A stretch of DNA of 26,458 bases, from assembly GCA_035640475.1 (NCBI GenBank), contig DASQWC010000099.1, positions 1 through 26,458 on the forward strand, read 5' to 3'. The position numbers were made by a program, and so were the translations under genes. Below the pieces are notes generated by a model, which had not been told where the DNA came from, ran no database searches, and saw nothing but the letters and a program-made list of their open reading frames with translations. Every line of letters begins with the position of its first letter. The stretch's first letter is position 1. This DNA comes from DASQWC01 sp035640475 (GTDB taxonomy: Bacteria > Actinomycetota > JAICYB01). Below are positions 1-7,396 of this stretch, one piece after another.

Positions 1-483
1 CCCGACTTTCCGTCGCCGGGCGTCGTCTTCAAGGACATCACGCCCGTTCTCGGCGACGGCGAGGCCTTCGCGGGTGTCGTTGAGGACATCGCGCGACACT
101 TCGAAGGCCGTGACGTGAATCGTGTCGTTGGGATCGAGGCTCGAGGGTTCATCATCGCCGCGCCCGTCGCGTACCGGCTCGGTGCGGGCTTCGTCCCGGC
201 GCGCAAACGCGGCAAGCTCCCGTGGACGACGCTCGGCACCGAATATGTGCTCGAGTACGCCGCTGAGCGTCTTGAGGTCCACTCCGACGCGGTGGCGGCC
301 GGCGACAGAGTCGTCATCGTGGACGACGTCCTCGCGACGGGCGGAACGGCCCGCGCGGCCGTCGAGCTGGTCCGTCGGCTGGGAGCCGAGGTCGTCGGTC
401 TCGGCATGATCATCGAGCTCGCGTTCCTCAACGGCCGCGAGAAGCTCGACGACGCCGAGCTCTACTCGATCTTGACGTACTGA
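1..483 (+). CDS. apt: adenine phosphoribosyltransferase (5' end cut by window)
   Basis: Converts adenine and PRPP to AMP in purine salvage, in the cytoplasm. The reading frame is open from base 1 and begins PDFPSPGVVFKDITP, the conserved N-terminal stretch of Apt, so only about 10-20 residues are missing. Further on it has GIEARGFI and the PRPP-binding loop VVIVDDVLATGGTARA, with the acidic pair DD and the TGGT turn. The 160 visible residues fit the family's usual 170-180. The in-frame ATG at 115 is internal, because homology runs through it from base 1. The TGA stop shares a base with the ATG of the next gene, so the two are probably translationally coupled. In many actinobacteria apt sits directly before relA; here relA lies about 15.9 kb downstream. 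Confidence 0.96.
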   Translation, partial: PDFPSPGVVFKDITPVLGDGEAFAGVVEDIARHFEGRDVNRVVGIEARGFIIAAPVAYRLGAGFVPARKRGKLPWTTLGTEYVLEYAAERLEVHSDAVAAGDRVVIVDDVLATGGTARAAVELVRRLGAEVVGLGMIIELAFLNGREKLDDAELYSILTY

Positions 484-1388
484 TGGCTCGCGTCCTCGTC
501 ATGGGAGCCGGCGCCGTCGGCAGCTATTACGGTGCGTGCCTGGCGCGTCGTGCGCACGACGTCACCTTCGTCGCGCGCGGCCCGAATCTCGAGGCGATTC
601 GAGCCAACGGCATTCGTGTGAGCGGCGCGATGGGCGAGTTCAGCATCCCGCCGATGCCGGCGACCGGGACACCGTCGGAGGCCGGGCAAGCGGAGCTCGT
701 TTTGTTGTGCGTCAAGAATTACGACCTCGAGGCCGCGGCCGAGGCGATCCGAGGCATCGGTTCATGCGTGCTGACGCTCCAGAACGGTGTGGAGGCGGCC
801 GGTCGGGCTCGCGACATCCTCGGCGACGTCGTCCTCGCCGGGACGACCGGCATCGTGTGCGACCTGCCCGAGCCCGGGCACGTCCACCTCACGTCCGCGT
901 ACGCGTGGATACGGTTCGGCGAGCCGGACGGGGGCGGCGTAACCGAAAGGGTGCGGTCGGTCGCGCGAGTGCTCGACGCCGACGGCATCGAGCCGATCCC
1001 CGTCGACGATGCGCGCATCTCGCTGTGGGAGAAGATGGCGCTCATGTGCGGCATGGCCGGCCTGACGACGCTGTTGCAGCGTCCGATGGGTGAGATCCTG
1101 GGCGATGCGGAGCTGCGTGCGCGATTCAAGGCGATCGTCGTCGAATGCGAGCGCGTTGCGCGCGCGTGCGGCGTCCCGCTCCCCGACGCGTTCGTCGACG
1201 GACGTATGCGGTACGCGGACAACATCGACCGGGCGGCGATGTCGTCGATGAGCCGCGACTTCGCTCGAGGGAAGCGCATCGAGCTCGACACCTTTAACGG
1301 CGCCATCGTGCGGATGGGGGCCGAATTGGGGATCGACGTCCCCGAGAATGCCGACGTCTACGAAGGGATCCGCGCCGCCGTCCGTTAG
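483..1388 (+). CDS. ketopantoate reductase-like (PanE/ApbA family) oxidoreductase
   Basis: NAD(P)H-dependent 2-ketoacid reductase fold; PanE itself reduces 2-dehydropantoate to pantoate in pantothenate synthesis. The Rossmann motif GAGAVGSYYG is at residues 8-17, followed by VARG and the conserved LQNGV. The catalytic lysine is K184 in the motif WEKMALM. The C-terminal SSM..D...G+..E.D..NG block, carrying the family's Ser and Glu, is intact. The two asparagines that normally follow the lysine at +4 and +8 and contact ketopantoate are Met188 and Ala192. The fold is therefore clear but the substrate is doubtful, and I give no symbol. At 301 residues it is full length for the family. Its ATG overlaps the apt stop, and its 3' end overlaps the converging DUF1295 gene by 4 bases. 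Confidence 0.88.
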   Translation: MARVLVMGAGAVGSYYGACLARRAHDVTFVARGPNLEAIRANGIRVSGAMGEFSIPPMPATGTPSEAGQAELVLLCVKNYDLEAAAEAIRGIGSCVLTLQNGVEAAGRARDILGDVVLAGTTGIVCDLPEPGHVHLTSAYAWIRFGEPDGGGVTERVRSVARVLDADGIEPIPVDDARISLWEKMALMCGMAGLTTLLQRPMGEILGDAELRARFKAIVVECERVARACGVPLPDAFVDGRMRYADNIDRAAMSSMSRDFARGKRIELDTFNGAIVRMGAELGIDVPENADVYEGIRAAVR

Positions 1389-2164
1389 CTCCGCTTCGGC
1401 GGAAGCGGCACGAACGCGCTCGTCCGTCTGACGTAATCGGCGTAGCCGGGTCGCGTCCGCGACATCCGCCGCTCCAAGAGCGGCACACCCGACACGCGCA
1501 GCAGGAACACAGTCATCACGAGCGGGCCGATCAGCGCCCACCACGCGCCGGCCGCGAGCCCGATCACGCCCAGCCCCCACCACAGCGTTGCGTCACCGAA
1601 GTAGTTGGGGTGCCGCGTGTATCGCCACAGCCCGTGGTCCATGACCTTGCCCTGGTTGGCCGGATCCGCCTTGAAGCGGCGGAGCTGCTCGTCGCCGATC
1701 GACTCGAAGACGAATCCGACGAACCAGAGGGCAGTCCCGATGGCATCGGCGGCGGTCAGGCCGGCGGGCGTCGCCGACGACTGTGCGGCCTGAACGGGGA
1801 GCGAGACGATCCACATCAGCGTCCCTTGCAACAGGAAGACGGTGACGAGGCTGATCAGCGGGAAGCGCGGCCCCCATCTGCGCCGCATGGCCTGGTAGCG
1901 GTAGTCCTCGCCCTTCCCGGCATTGCGGCGGAACAGGTGAATCGCAAGACGCACACCCCAGATCACGGTCAGTGCGCCGGCCAGACGCGCACGCGGTGCT
2001 TCGGTCCCGACGATGAGGCCGAGGACGGCGATGAGGACGAAGCCGAGCCCCCACACGATGTCGACGATGCTTGCGTCGCGGACGGCGACGCTGACGACCC
2101 ACACGATGACCATGAGTGCAGCGACGGCGCCGGCCGTCACCGGCGCCAGCTCGCCGAAGCTCAC
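1385..2164 (-). CDS. DUF1295 membrane protein (steroid 5-alpha-reductase-like)
   Basis: A 259-residue polytopic membrane protein. The family mark is GLWRYTRHPNYFGDATLWWG in the C-terminal third, the pattern shared by DUF1295, isoprenylcysteine methyltransferase and steroid 5-alpha-reductase-like proteins, where it helps bind a nucleotide cofactor. Hydrophobic segments lie near residues 10-30, 35-55 and 60-75 and around 105-125, 145-160 and 190-220. A YADYVRRTSAFVPLPP end is typical. The start overlaps the stop of the upstream dehydrogenase gene by 4 bases, so this is the last gene of a long minus-strand run. The substrate is unknown. The family suggests a hydrophobic substrate such as a sterol-like or unsaturated lipid, but that is inference. 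Confidence 0.9.
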   Translation of the reverse strand: MSFGELAPVTAGAVAALMVIVWVVSVAVRDASIVDIVWGLGFVLIAVLGLIVGTEAPRARLAGALTVIWGVRLAIHLFRRNAGKGEDYRYQAMRRRWGPRFPLISLVTVFLLQGTLMWIVSLPVQAAQSSATPAGLTAADAIGTALWFVGFVFESIGDEQLRRFKADPANQGKVMDHGLWRYTRHPNYFGDATLWWGLGVIGLAAGAWWALIGPLVMTVFLLRVSGVPLLERRMSRTRPGYADYVRRTSAFVPLPPKRS

Positions 2165-3126
2165 ATCTGTACGCCGTTGACGACGTCCTGCAGCTGTTCG
2201 CCGCGCGCAAAGCGCCCGAGATTCTCGAGCGCCGCGGCCATGATGCGCACGACTGATTCGCGTGTCGTCCCGGCTTGATGCGGAGTGAGAACGACGTTGC
2301 GCGCCGACCGCAACGGGTGACCGGACGGCGGCGGCTCGGGCTCGTAGACATCGATGCCGGCGATGATGCGTCCTTCATCGGCGGCCTGCGCCACAGCGAC
2401 GTTGTCGACGACGGCGCCGCGCGACGTGTTCACAAGGATCGCTTCGCGCTTCATCTTGGCAATCTCGGCGGCACCGATCAGGCCGCGCGTTGCCGCCATG
2501 AGCGGGACGTGCACCGTCACGACGTCTGCTTGCTCCAGAACCTCGTCGAGCGAAAGGCGTGTGAGCCCAAGGTCTTGCTCGATGCCCTCGGGAGCCGGGA
2601 CGACGTCGTGGTAGAGCAGCCTCATATCGAATGCATGAGCGCGCTTGGCCACCTCGCACCCGATGTGTCCCAAGCCGACGATGCCGAGCGTCTTTCCCTG
2701 CAGCTCGACGCTCGATCCCGTCATCTGCGGCCACTCGCCGGCGCGCAGGCCGTCGTGCGCTTCGGTGAGACGGCGTGCGCACGCCAACATGAGGAGGATC
2801 GCGTGCTCCGCGACCGTTGCTGCCTCGGCCCCCGACGTCCCGACGTTGCACACGGGCACACCCTTCCTCGCGGCCGCCTCGATGTCGATGTGATCGAAGC
2901 CGTGGCTCGGCGTCTGGATCAAGCGGAGGTTCGAAGCTTTGTCGATCGCGGCGGCCGACACATCGACCAAAGCAGCGAGGATCGCCTCGGCTTGCTCGAG
3001 GGTGCCGACATCGTCGTCGGGTGCACCGGCTCCCGTGACTTCCCAATCGTCGCCGAGCGACGACGCAACGAACTGCGCAATCCCTTCGGGATTCATGCGC
3101 GACGGGAACAGCGCCAGCAGACGCAT
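2161..3126 (-). CDS. D-2-hydroxyacid dehydrogenase family protein
   Basis: NAD-dependent oxidoreductase of the D-isomer-specific 2-hydroxyacid dehydrogenase family, 321 residues. The nucleotide-binding GLGHIG lies in the middle. The catalytic triad is in its usual places: Arg in VNTSRGAVVD, Glu in DVYEPEPPP, and His in LTPHQAG. The N-terminal substrate domain has TPSHGFDHID, matching the family's G-x-D-x-[IV]-D. SerA-type ACT regulatory domains are absent, so this is a short-form enzyme such as a hydroxypyruvate/glyoxylate or 2-ketoacid reductase; the exact substrate cannot be told. The ATG lies one base after the stop of the zinc-ribbon gene, and the end overlaps the DUF1295 start by 4 bases, so it is in the same transcript. 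Confidence 0.92.
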   Translation of the reverse strand: MRLLALFPSRMNPEGIAQFVASSLGDDWEVTGAGAPDDDVGTLEQAEAILAALVDVSAAAIDKASNLRLIQTPSHGFDHIDIEAAARKGVPVCNVGTSGAEAATVAEHAILLMLACARRLTEAHDGLRAGEWPQMTGSSVELQGKTLGIVGLGHIGCEVAKRAHAFDMRLLYHDVVPAPEGIEQDLGLTRLSLDEVLEQADVVTVHVPLMAATRGLIGAAEIAKMKREAILVNTSRGAVVDNVAVAQAADEGRIIAGIDVYEPEPPPSGHPLRSARNVVLTPHQAGTTRESVVRIMAAALENLGRFARGEQLQDVVNGVQM

Positions 3127-3127
3127 G

Positions 3128-3577
3128 TCAGACGAGCAGGATCAGCACGATCAGACCCACGGCCACAATCACCAACGCTAGCCGCACCGATGGGTGCCAG
3201 TCGAGAGTGGAGTCGCGACCGATGGCCGACGGCCACACGGGAGCGCGGCCGGCGAGTGCGTCTCGTGCTTCGGTGAGATACGAGCGAGGAACCTCGACGC
3301 GCGAGTGGCCGGCCTCGAGCGCCTCACCGAGATCGACGGGAATGTGCGCTGCCTCGATCCGTCGCGCGAGCTGCGCCGCTTCGGGCGTCGGACCTTCCCA
3401 GATCGGAACGAACGGATCCGGCTCGTCGGGATCTTGCGGCTCGGCGGCCGAGATCGCATCGGCGCTCCATTCCCGTTGCTGCTTCGGCGGCTCGTCGACG
3501 AGCGGGACGCCGCAGTTCGAGCATTCGCCCCAGCCCTCGATGTATTCGGCCCCACAGCGGGGACACCACTTACCCAC
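3128..3577 (-). CDS. small zinc-ribbon protein with DUF2007-like segment and C-terminal membrane helix
   Basis: A 149-residue protein read from GTG at 3577. The start is chosen because GAGGT lies about 6 bases upstream and the zinc ribbon follows directly; longer in-frame starts would run through the HAD gene. Residues 5-8 (CPRC) and 20-23 (CSNC) form a two-knuckle zinc ribbon. An acidic linker rich in Glu, Asp and Pro follows. A segment around residues 70-110 (ARRIEAAHIPVDLGEALE...VEVPRSYLTEAR) resembles DUF2007, the putative signal-transducing fold. The last 20 residues are one hydrophobic helix ending LIVLILLV, so it is probably a tail-anchored membrane protein. It overlaps the end of the HAD gene by 8 bases. 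No function is known; the context suggests an accessory to the adjacent importer or catabolic genes. Confidence 0.8.
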   Translation of the reverse strand: MGKWCPRCGAEYIEGWGECSNCGVPLVDEPPKQQREWSADAISAAEPQDPDEPDPFVPIWEGPTPEAAQLARRIEAAHIPVDLGEALEAGHSRVEVPRSYLTEARDALAGRAPVWPSAIGRDSTLDWHPSVRLALVIVAVGLIVLILLV

Positions 3578-4232
3578 GCACAACCTCATCGAGCACATCG
3601 GCCAGATTGCTGAGGTTTGGCAATTCTGCCGAGCGCGCCACGTCACTTCGCTCATCGTTCCGGTTGATCCAGATCGTGCGAAGGCCCAGCTCGTTGGCCG
3701 GTTCGATGTCGTGGAACACACTCGCGGCGACGTGCACGTGCTGCGCGCGGTCCGCTCCCGTCGACGAGAAGAAGCGATCCCAATGGCCGCGCGCCGGCTT
3801 GTAGCTTCCCGCCTCCGCGGCGGTGATTCGGGCGTCGAACGGTACGCTGATGTTGGCGATCGAAGTGTCGAGAAGGTCGGGATCCGTGTTGGACAGGACC
3901 GCAGTGTGCCATCCGGAAGACTTGATCGCGCGCAGGGCGTCCGGGACGTCCGGGAACGGGGGCCAGGAGGGAAGCGAACGGGCGAACGCGTCTTGATCAC
4001 TCTCGTGGAGCTTGAGTTGCTCGGCGCTCGCAATCTCTGAGAGGACGTCGGCGAGAACCGTTCGATATGGAGCGTCGGATCCGGCTTGCACGCGCGGCTC
4101 GATCTCGTGGTAGCGCTCGAGGAGCCTGGTTTCGTCGGCACCCGGCCATAGATCATGCAACGTCTGTTTGATGCCCCGCTCCCAGTCGATGAGTGTGCCG
4201 TAGCAGTCGAACGTTGCCCAGCGATCACCCAC
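3570..4232 (-). CDS. HAD-family hydrolase (haloacid dehalogenase type II-like)
   Basis: HAD-superfamily hydrolase of 220 residues. Motif I is FDCYGTLIDW with the nucleophile Asp9. Motif II is VLSNTD, motif III the lysine in GSYKPARG, and motif IV the acidic FHDIEPANELGLRT. The helical cap lies between motifs I and II. The pattern is closest to L-2-haloacid dehalogenase/phosphatase-like members (subfamily IA), but dehalogenation cannot be concluded from sequence. The start is GTG at 4232, overlapping the livF stop by 8 bases, because homology begins at once (GDRWATFDCYG). Upstream in-frame codons lie inside livF. The Shine-Dalgarno is weak, which fits coupling to livF translation. Confidence 0.88.
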   Translation of the reverse strand: MGDRWATFDCYGTLIDWERGIKQTLHDLWPGADETRLLERYHEIEPRVQAGSDAPYRTVLADVLSEIASAEQLKLHESDQDAFARSLPSWPPFPDVPDALRAIKSSGWHTAVLSNTDPDLLDTSIANISVPFDARITAAEAGSYKPARGHWDRFFSSTGADRAQHVHVAASVFHDIEPANELGLRTIWINRNDERSDVARSAELPNLSNLADVLDEVVRG

Positions 4233-4932
4233 CGTGGCCGCCCAAGTAGCTGCGCACGAGTACCGGAGACGCGCGGAGCTCGCCCGGCTCTCCGGCCCAG
4301 ACGATTCGCCCACGCCCGAGGATGTAGACGATGTCTGCCGCGGCGAGGATGCGTGCCGCGTACTGCTCGACCCAGACGACCGTTCGCGCGCGCTCACGAT
4401 GCAAGTGACGGAGCGTTTGCTCGACCATCGCAACGAGCCGCGGAGCGAGGCCGAGTGACGGCTCGTCGACGAGGAGCAGCTCCGGACGCTCACCGAACGC
4501 ACGAGCGAGCGCGAGCATTTGCTGCTCGCCGCCCGAGAGCGTGCCCGCCGCCTGCTGCAGGCGGTCGCTGAGGACCGGGAACCGCTCGAAGACGACGTCG
4601 AGGGACGCCCGCTCGCGGGGGAGCGTGACCTTCAAGTTGTCGGCGACGGACAAGCCGGGCATGATCCCGCGGCCTTCCGGGATGAGGCACACACCGCGGC
4701 GCGCGATGTCGTTGGCCGCGCGGCCGTCGATGCGCTCGCCGCGATAGAAGATCGCGCCGGCCGACGGGCGCACGAGTCCGGCGATGGCACGGAGGAGTGT
4801 GGACTTGCCGGCGCCGTTCGGACCGAGGATGCCGACGAGCGAGCCTTCCGGAACGACGATGTCGACGCCGTTCAGCGCCCTCGATTGCTCGTATGTGACC
4901 TCCAGACCTCTAGCCTCGAGCAGCGGCGGCAC
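4225..4932 (-). CDS. livF: ABC transporter ATP-binding protein, LivF type
   Basis: Second ATPase of a branched-chain amino acid/amide-type importer; it powers the LivHM permease from the cytoplasmic face. It has Walker A GPNGAGKST, signature LSGGEQQMLALARAF, Walker B LLLVDEPSLGLA, and the LivF-typical VEQ in place of the H-loop His. GTG at 4932 is the start: it gives 235 residues, the family's normal size, and GGAGG lies about 6 bases upstream. The gene overlaps the 3' end of livG by 23 bases. The HAD gene overlaps its own end. The substrate cannot be read from the ATPase. Confidence 0.94.
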   Translation of the reverse strand: MPPLLEARGLEVTYEQSRALNGVDIVVPEGSLVGILGPNGAGKSTLLRAIAGLVRPSAGAIFYRGERIDGRAANDIARRGVCLIPEGRGIMPGLSVADNLKVTLPRERASLDVVFERFPVLSDRLQQAAGTLSGGEQQMLALARAFGERPELLLVDEPSLGLAPRLVAMVEQTLRHLHRERARTVVWVEQYAARILAAADIVYILGRGRIVWAGEPGELRASPVLVRSYLGGHGG

Positions 4933-5713
4933 CGGGCACCTCCTCACCCAAGTACGCGGCTTGCACGGTTCGATCCTTGCGGATCTTTCGCGGCGAGCCC
5001 GACGCAATCAACTTTCCGAAGTCGAGGACGTACACCGATTGCGACAGGCCGAGCACGAAGTCCATGTCGTGCTCGACCACGAGCAGTGCAAGGTTCGTCT
5101 CGGAACGAAGCGTCTTCAGGAGGCGTGCGAGGTTCTCCGACTCCTCTTCGTTCAATCCGGACGACGGCTCGTCGAGCAGAAGCAATCGCGGGTTGGTGGC
5201 AAGCGCTCGGGCAATCTCGAGCACGCGGGCCATCCCCATCGGGAGGTCGGCGGATCTGGTGCGGGCCTGGTCGGTGAGGCCGACGAGATCGAGCAGTTCG
5301 GCGGCGCGCCCTTCGGCGCGCCGCCGAACGTCGATGCTCGTCGGCCGGCGCAACACCTCGCCGGCCAGCCCGCCGACACCGGAGAGCGATTCGAGGGCGA
5401 CGATGATGTTCTCGGCGACGCTCAGGGAGCCGAACAGCTCGAGCCGCTGGAACGTTCGTCCGAGACCGAGGCGTGCGCGGCGGTGAACGGGCCAGCCGGT
5501 AACGTCCTCACCGAACAAGAGGACGCGTCCGACTTCGGGACGAACGAGCCCGAGCACGGCGTCGAACAGGGTCGTCTTTCCGGCGCCGTTGGGTCCAATC
5601 AGACCCACAGTCTGTCCCGCTTCGACTCGTAAGGAGACGTGGTCGAGCGCTCGCAGACCGCCGTAGGAGACCGTGATGTCGCGGGCGTCGAGCGGAGCGA
5701 CCTGCTCGGTCAC
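4910..5713 (-). CDS. livG: ABC transporter ATP-binding protein, LivG type
   Basis: First ATPase of the same importer, 267 residues. It has Walker A GPNGAGKTT, a Q-loop in GRTFQRLELF (a LivG feature), Walker B LLLLDEPSSGL, and the H-loop VVEHDM. The ABC signature reads LPMGMARVLEIARAL instead of LSxGxQ; relaxed signatures occur in this subfamily, so it is probably active. The C-terminal YLGEE matches the LivG end. The start is GTG at 5713, the base next to the TAA of the solute-binding gene, with no clear Shine-Dalgarno. Termination-reinitiation from that gene is likely. Confidence 0.93.
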   Translation of the reverse strand: MTEQVAPLDARDITVSYGGLRALDHVSLRVEAGQTVGLIGPNGAGKTTLFDAVLGLVRPEVGRVLLFGEDVTGWPVHRRARLGLGRTFQRLELFGSLSVAENIIVALESLSGVGGLAGEVLRRPTSIDVRRRAEGRAAELLDLVGLTDQARTRSADLPMGMARVLEIARALATNPRLLLLDEPSSGLNEEESENLARLLKTLRSETNLALLVVEHDMDFVLGLSQSVYVLDFGKLIASGSPRKIRKDRTVQAAYLGEEVPGAAAARG

Positions 5714-7303
5714 TTAACCGGGCGATCCTCGCGCAACGTGAATGACGTTGGTGAGGAAGCCGGTACTCGGCCCGACACGGTAGAAGTCACGTTTTCCGTT
5801 GCGATCGGCCACGCGCATGATGACCGACTTGTCGAAGATCCATTTCCAGTTGAACGTGCCGAAGGAGCCGTACGTCGCACGGGTCGTCCTGAACGGCGTC
5901 GTCCCACCGAGCAAACCGCCGCCGGTGAAGTTCTTCATGCCGTGGAGCGCATCGATCACGCACTTTCGCGTTGGTGCTTCCGGACACGCCTGGAGCGCCT
6001 GCACGAACATGACGCCGCTCGTAAATCCGAGGATCGAGAAGGTGGAAGGCCGCGCCCCGCGAACCGACTTCAACGCGTCAAGGTATGCGCGCATCGAGGC
6101 GTTCGATGTCTCGACCAGCGGCACGTGTGGGATGAACGTGCTCACCGAACGCGCGCCCTCTCCGGCGTCTTGAATGAACTTCCTGTCGTACACGGATAGG
6201 ACGACCGAGAACACGCGGAAGCATTGGTTCCCACGCCGGCACTTGTCCGGCGGCCACACGCCGCGATTGTTCATCGCCTGCGCCATGTTGGTGCTCGATT
6301 GGAGATCGGTGTATGTGAACGCGCAGTTCATGCCGTCCGCCACCATGCGGTCGACGAGCGCTTCGTAGGCTGGAACCGGATCGAGCAGATTGGCCGAGTA
6401 CAGCTGCGTGTTTCCGCGGCCGAGCCCGCCGCCCCAGCTCTCCTCGAGCGAGACCTGGCCGAGCCGTGCTTGATCCTCCGATGCGCCGGTCGGCTCGCGC
6501 AGGTAGACGACGCCGCCCTTGCGGCACGGCGTCCCCTTCGCCTTCTGCTCCTGCATGTAGAACTTGTACGGGCCCCCGCCAACGAGCGTCGGCGATACGC
6601 TGCCGATGACGCCCCCGTGCCAGCTCGATTGGCTGCGCCCGTAGCTGAATGCGAGGCCGCCGACGTCGGGGACGAATCCTTCGCCACCCCGCACCGTCGG
6701 TTCGAACGGCGGCCGGCGCTGGTAGTCGAGGAAGTCGAGAAGCGACTCGTTGGCGACGAACGCGAACACGCGGCTCGCCAGCTCGCGCGCGTCTTGGTTG
6801 TGCGTCGCGGGATTGAGGTTGTCGTTGCGGTACTCCAGTCGCAGCTTGCGCTTGCACAGCCCGCCGGACTCGTTGAAGAGATTGATGAACGCCTGAAGCC
6901 CTTCGTGAGCCGGGCGCAATTGCTGCGGGATCTGATTGGAGTCGGTCACGATCTGTCCGATGGTGATCGTGTCGTTCGTGACGCCCGTCGCGTCGGTCTT
7001 TCCCGGCGAGCACGGTTTCGCCGACGGGCTGCCGGGGAGTCCGGGGATGAGTGCGGGAGCGGTAACGGTGCCGCTTCCGGTCGTCGATTGCGGGTCGCTC
7101 TTCGCGCCGCTTTCACCAGCGGATGTATCGGACCCTTCCGTTGTCTCGGCCTGGGAGCCGGGCTCGGTGAGCGAGGATCCGACGTCGTCGTTGCCGGAGT
7201 TCACGATTGCGACCGTGACGGCGACGGCGATGACGATGAGTGCGATTCCCGCTGCAAGGAATCGGTTTTCCGCGATCCGGCCTGCGGGAGTGCGCTGTAC
7301 CAT
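5714..7303 (-). CDS. membrane-anchored substrate-binding protein of the Liv-type ABC importer
   Basis: Extracytoplasmic solute-binding protein of the Peripla_BP_6 / leucine-binding fold, 529 residues. ATG at 7303 is chosen because a single hydrophobic helix (residues about 15-34, FLAAGIALIVIAVAVTVAIV) follows a short basic N-terminus; there is no lipobox Cys. Residues about 37-105 are a low-complexity Ser/Thr/Gly/Glu/Pro linker. The binding domain starts near DTITIGQIVTDSNQIPQQLRPA, followed by AFINLFNESGG. Several Cys residues in the domain may form disulfides. Longer in-frame extensions upstream have no homology-like character. It heads the minus-strand importer run and faces the fused permease. 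Upstream Shine-Dalgarno is weak. The substrate is unknown; the family takes amino acids, amides, urea or aromatic acids. Confidence 0.88.
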   Translation of the reverse strand: MVQRTPAGRIAENRFLAAGIALIVIAVAVTVAIVNSGNDDVGSSLTEPGSQAETTEGSDTSAGESGAKSDPQSTTGSGTVTAPALIPGLPGSPSAKPCSPGKTDATGVTNDTITIGQIVTDSNQIPQQLRPAHEGLQAFINLFNESGGLCKRKLRLEYRNDNLNPATHNQDARELASRVFAFVANESLLDFLDYQRRPPFEPTVRGGEGFVPDVGGLAFSYGRSQSSWHGGVIGSVSPTLVGGGPYKFYMQEQKAKGTPCRKGGVVYLREPTGASEDQARLGQVSLEESWGGGLGRGNTQLYSANLLDPVPAYEALVDRMVADGMNCAFTYTDLQSSTNMAQAMNNRGVWPPDKCRRGNQCFRVFSVVLSVYDRKFIQDAGEGARSVSTFIPHVPLVETSNASMRAYLDALKSVRGARPSTFSILGFTSGVMFVQALQACPEAPTRKCVIDALHGMKNFTGGGLLGGTTPFRTTRATYGSFGTFNWKWIFDKSVIMRVADRNGKRDFYRVGPSTGFLTNVIHVARGSPG

Positions 7304-7373
7304 GGCGGCCAGACTTTCACAGGGGGTAGGGCCCTTCAAGTCTTGCTTGCCGTGGTGACTGCTCGCGCGGGGC

Positions 7374-7387
7374 GGCGCGCAAGCGCC
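7374..7387 (+). other. short GC hairpin with GCAA loop just before the livHM start
   Basis: GGCGC, loop GCAA, GCGCC: a 5-base-pair stem closing a GNRA-type tetraloop. It ends 9 bases before the permease ATG at 7397, in the 93-base divergent gap (7304-7396). The gap holds both promoters, but I cannot identify a convincing -10 on either strand. No Shine-Dalgarno is visible ahead of the permease ATG (CCCCCTTCTAA), so a structure here could affect initiation. It may also be chance in GC-rich DNA. Confidence 0.3.
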
Positions 7388-7396
7388 CCCTTCTAA

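Noticed and set aside
2275..3276. A 333-codon plus-strand frame opposite the 2-hydroxyacid dehydrogenase
   Set aside because: The minus-strand dehydrogenase has a full catalytic triad; this frame has none and is Arg/Asp-rich.
3207..4040. A 277-codon plus-strand frame opposite the zinc-ribbon and HAD genes
   Set aside because: Low-complexity Arg/Ser-rich shadow; the opposite strand carries recognisable motifs.
4910..5713. Degenerate ABC signature LPMGM in livG as a sign of an inactive ATPase
   Set aside because: Walker A, Q-loop, Walker B and H-loop are intact, and relaxed signatures occur in this subfamily.
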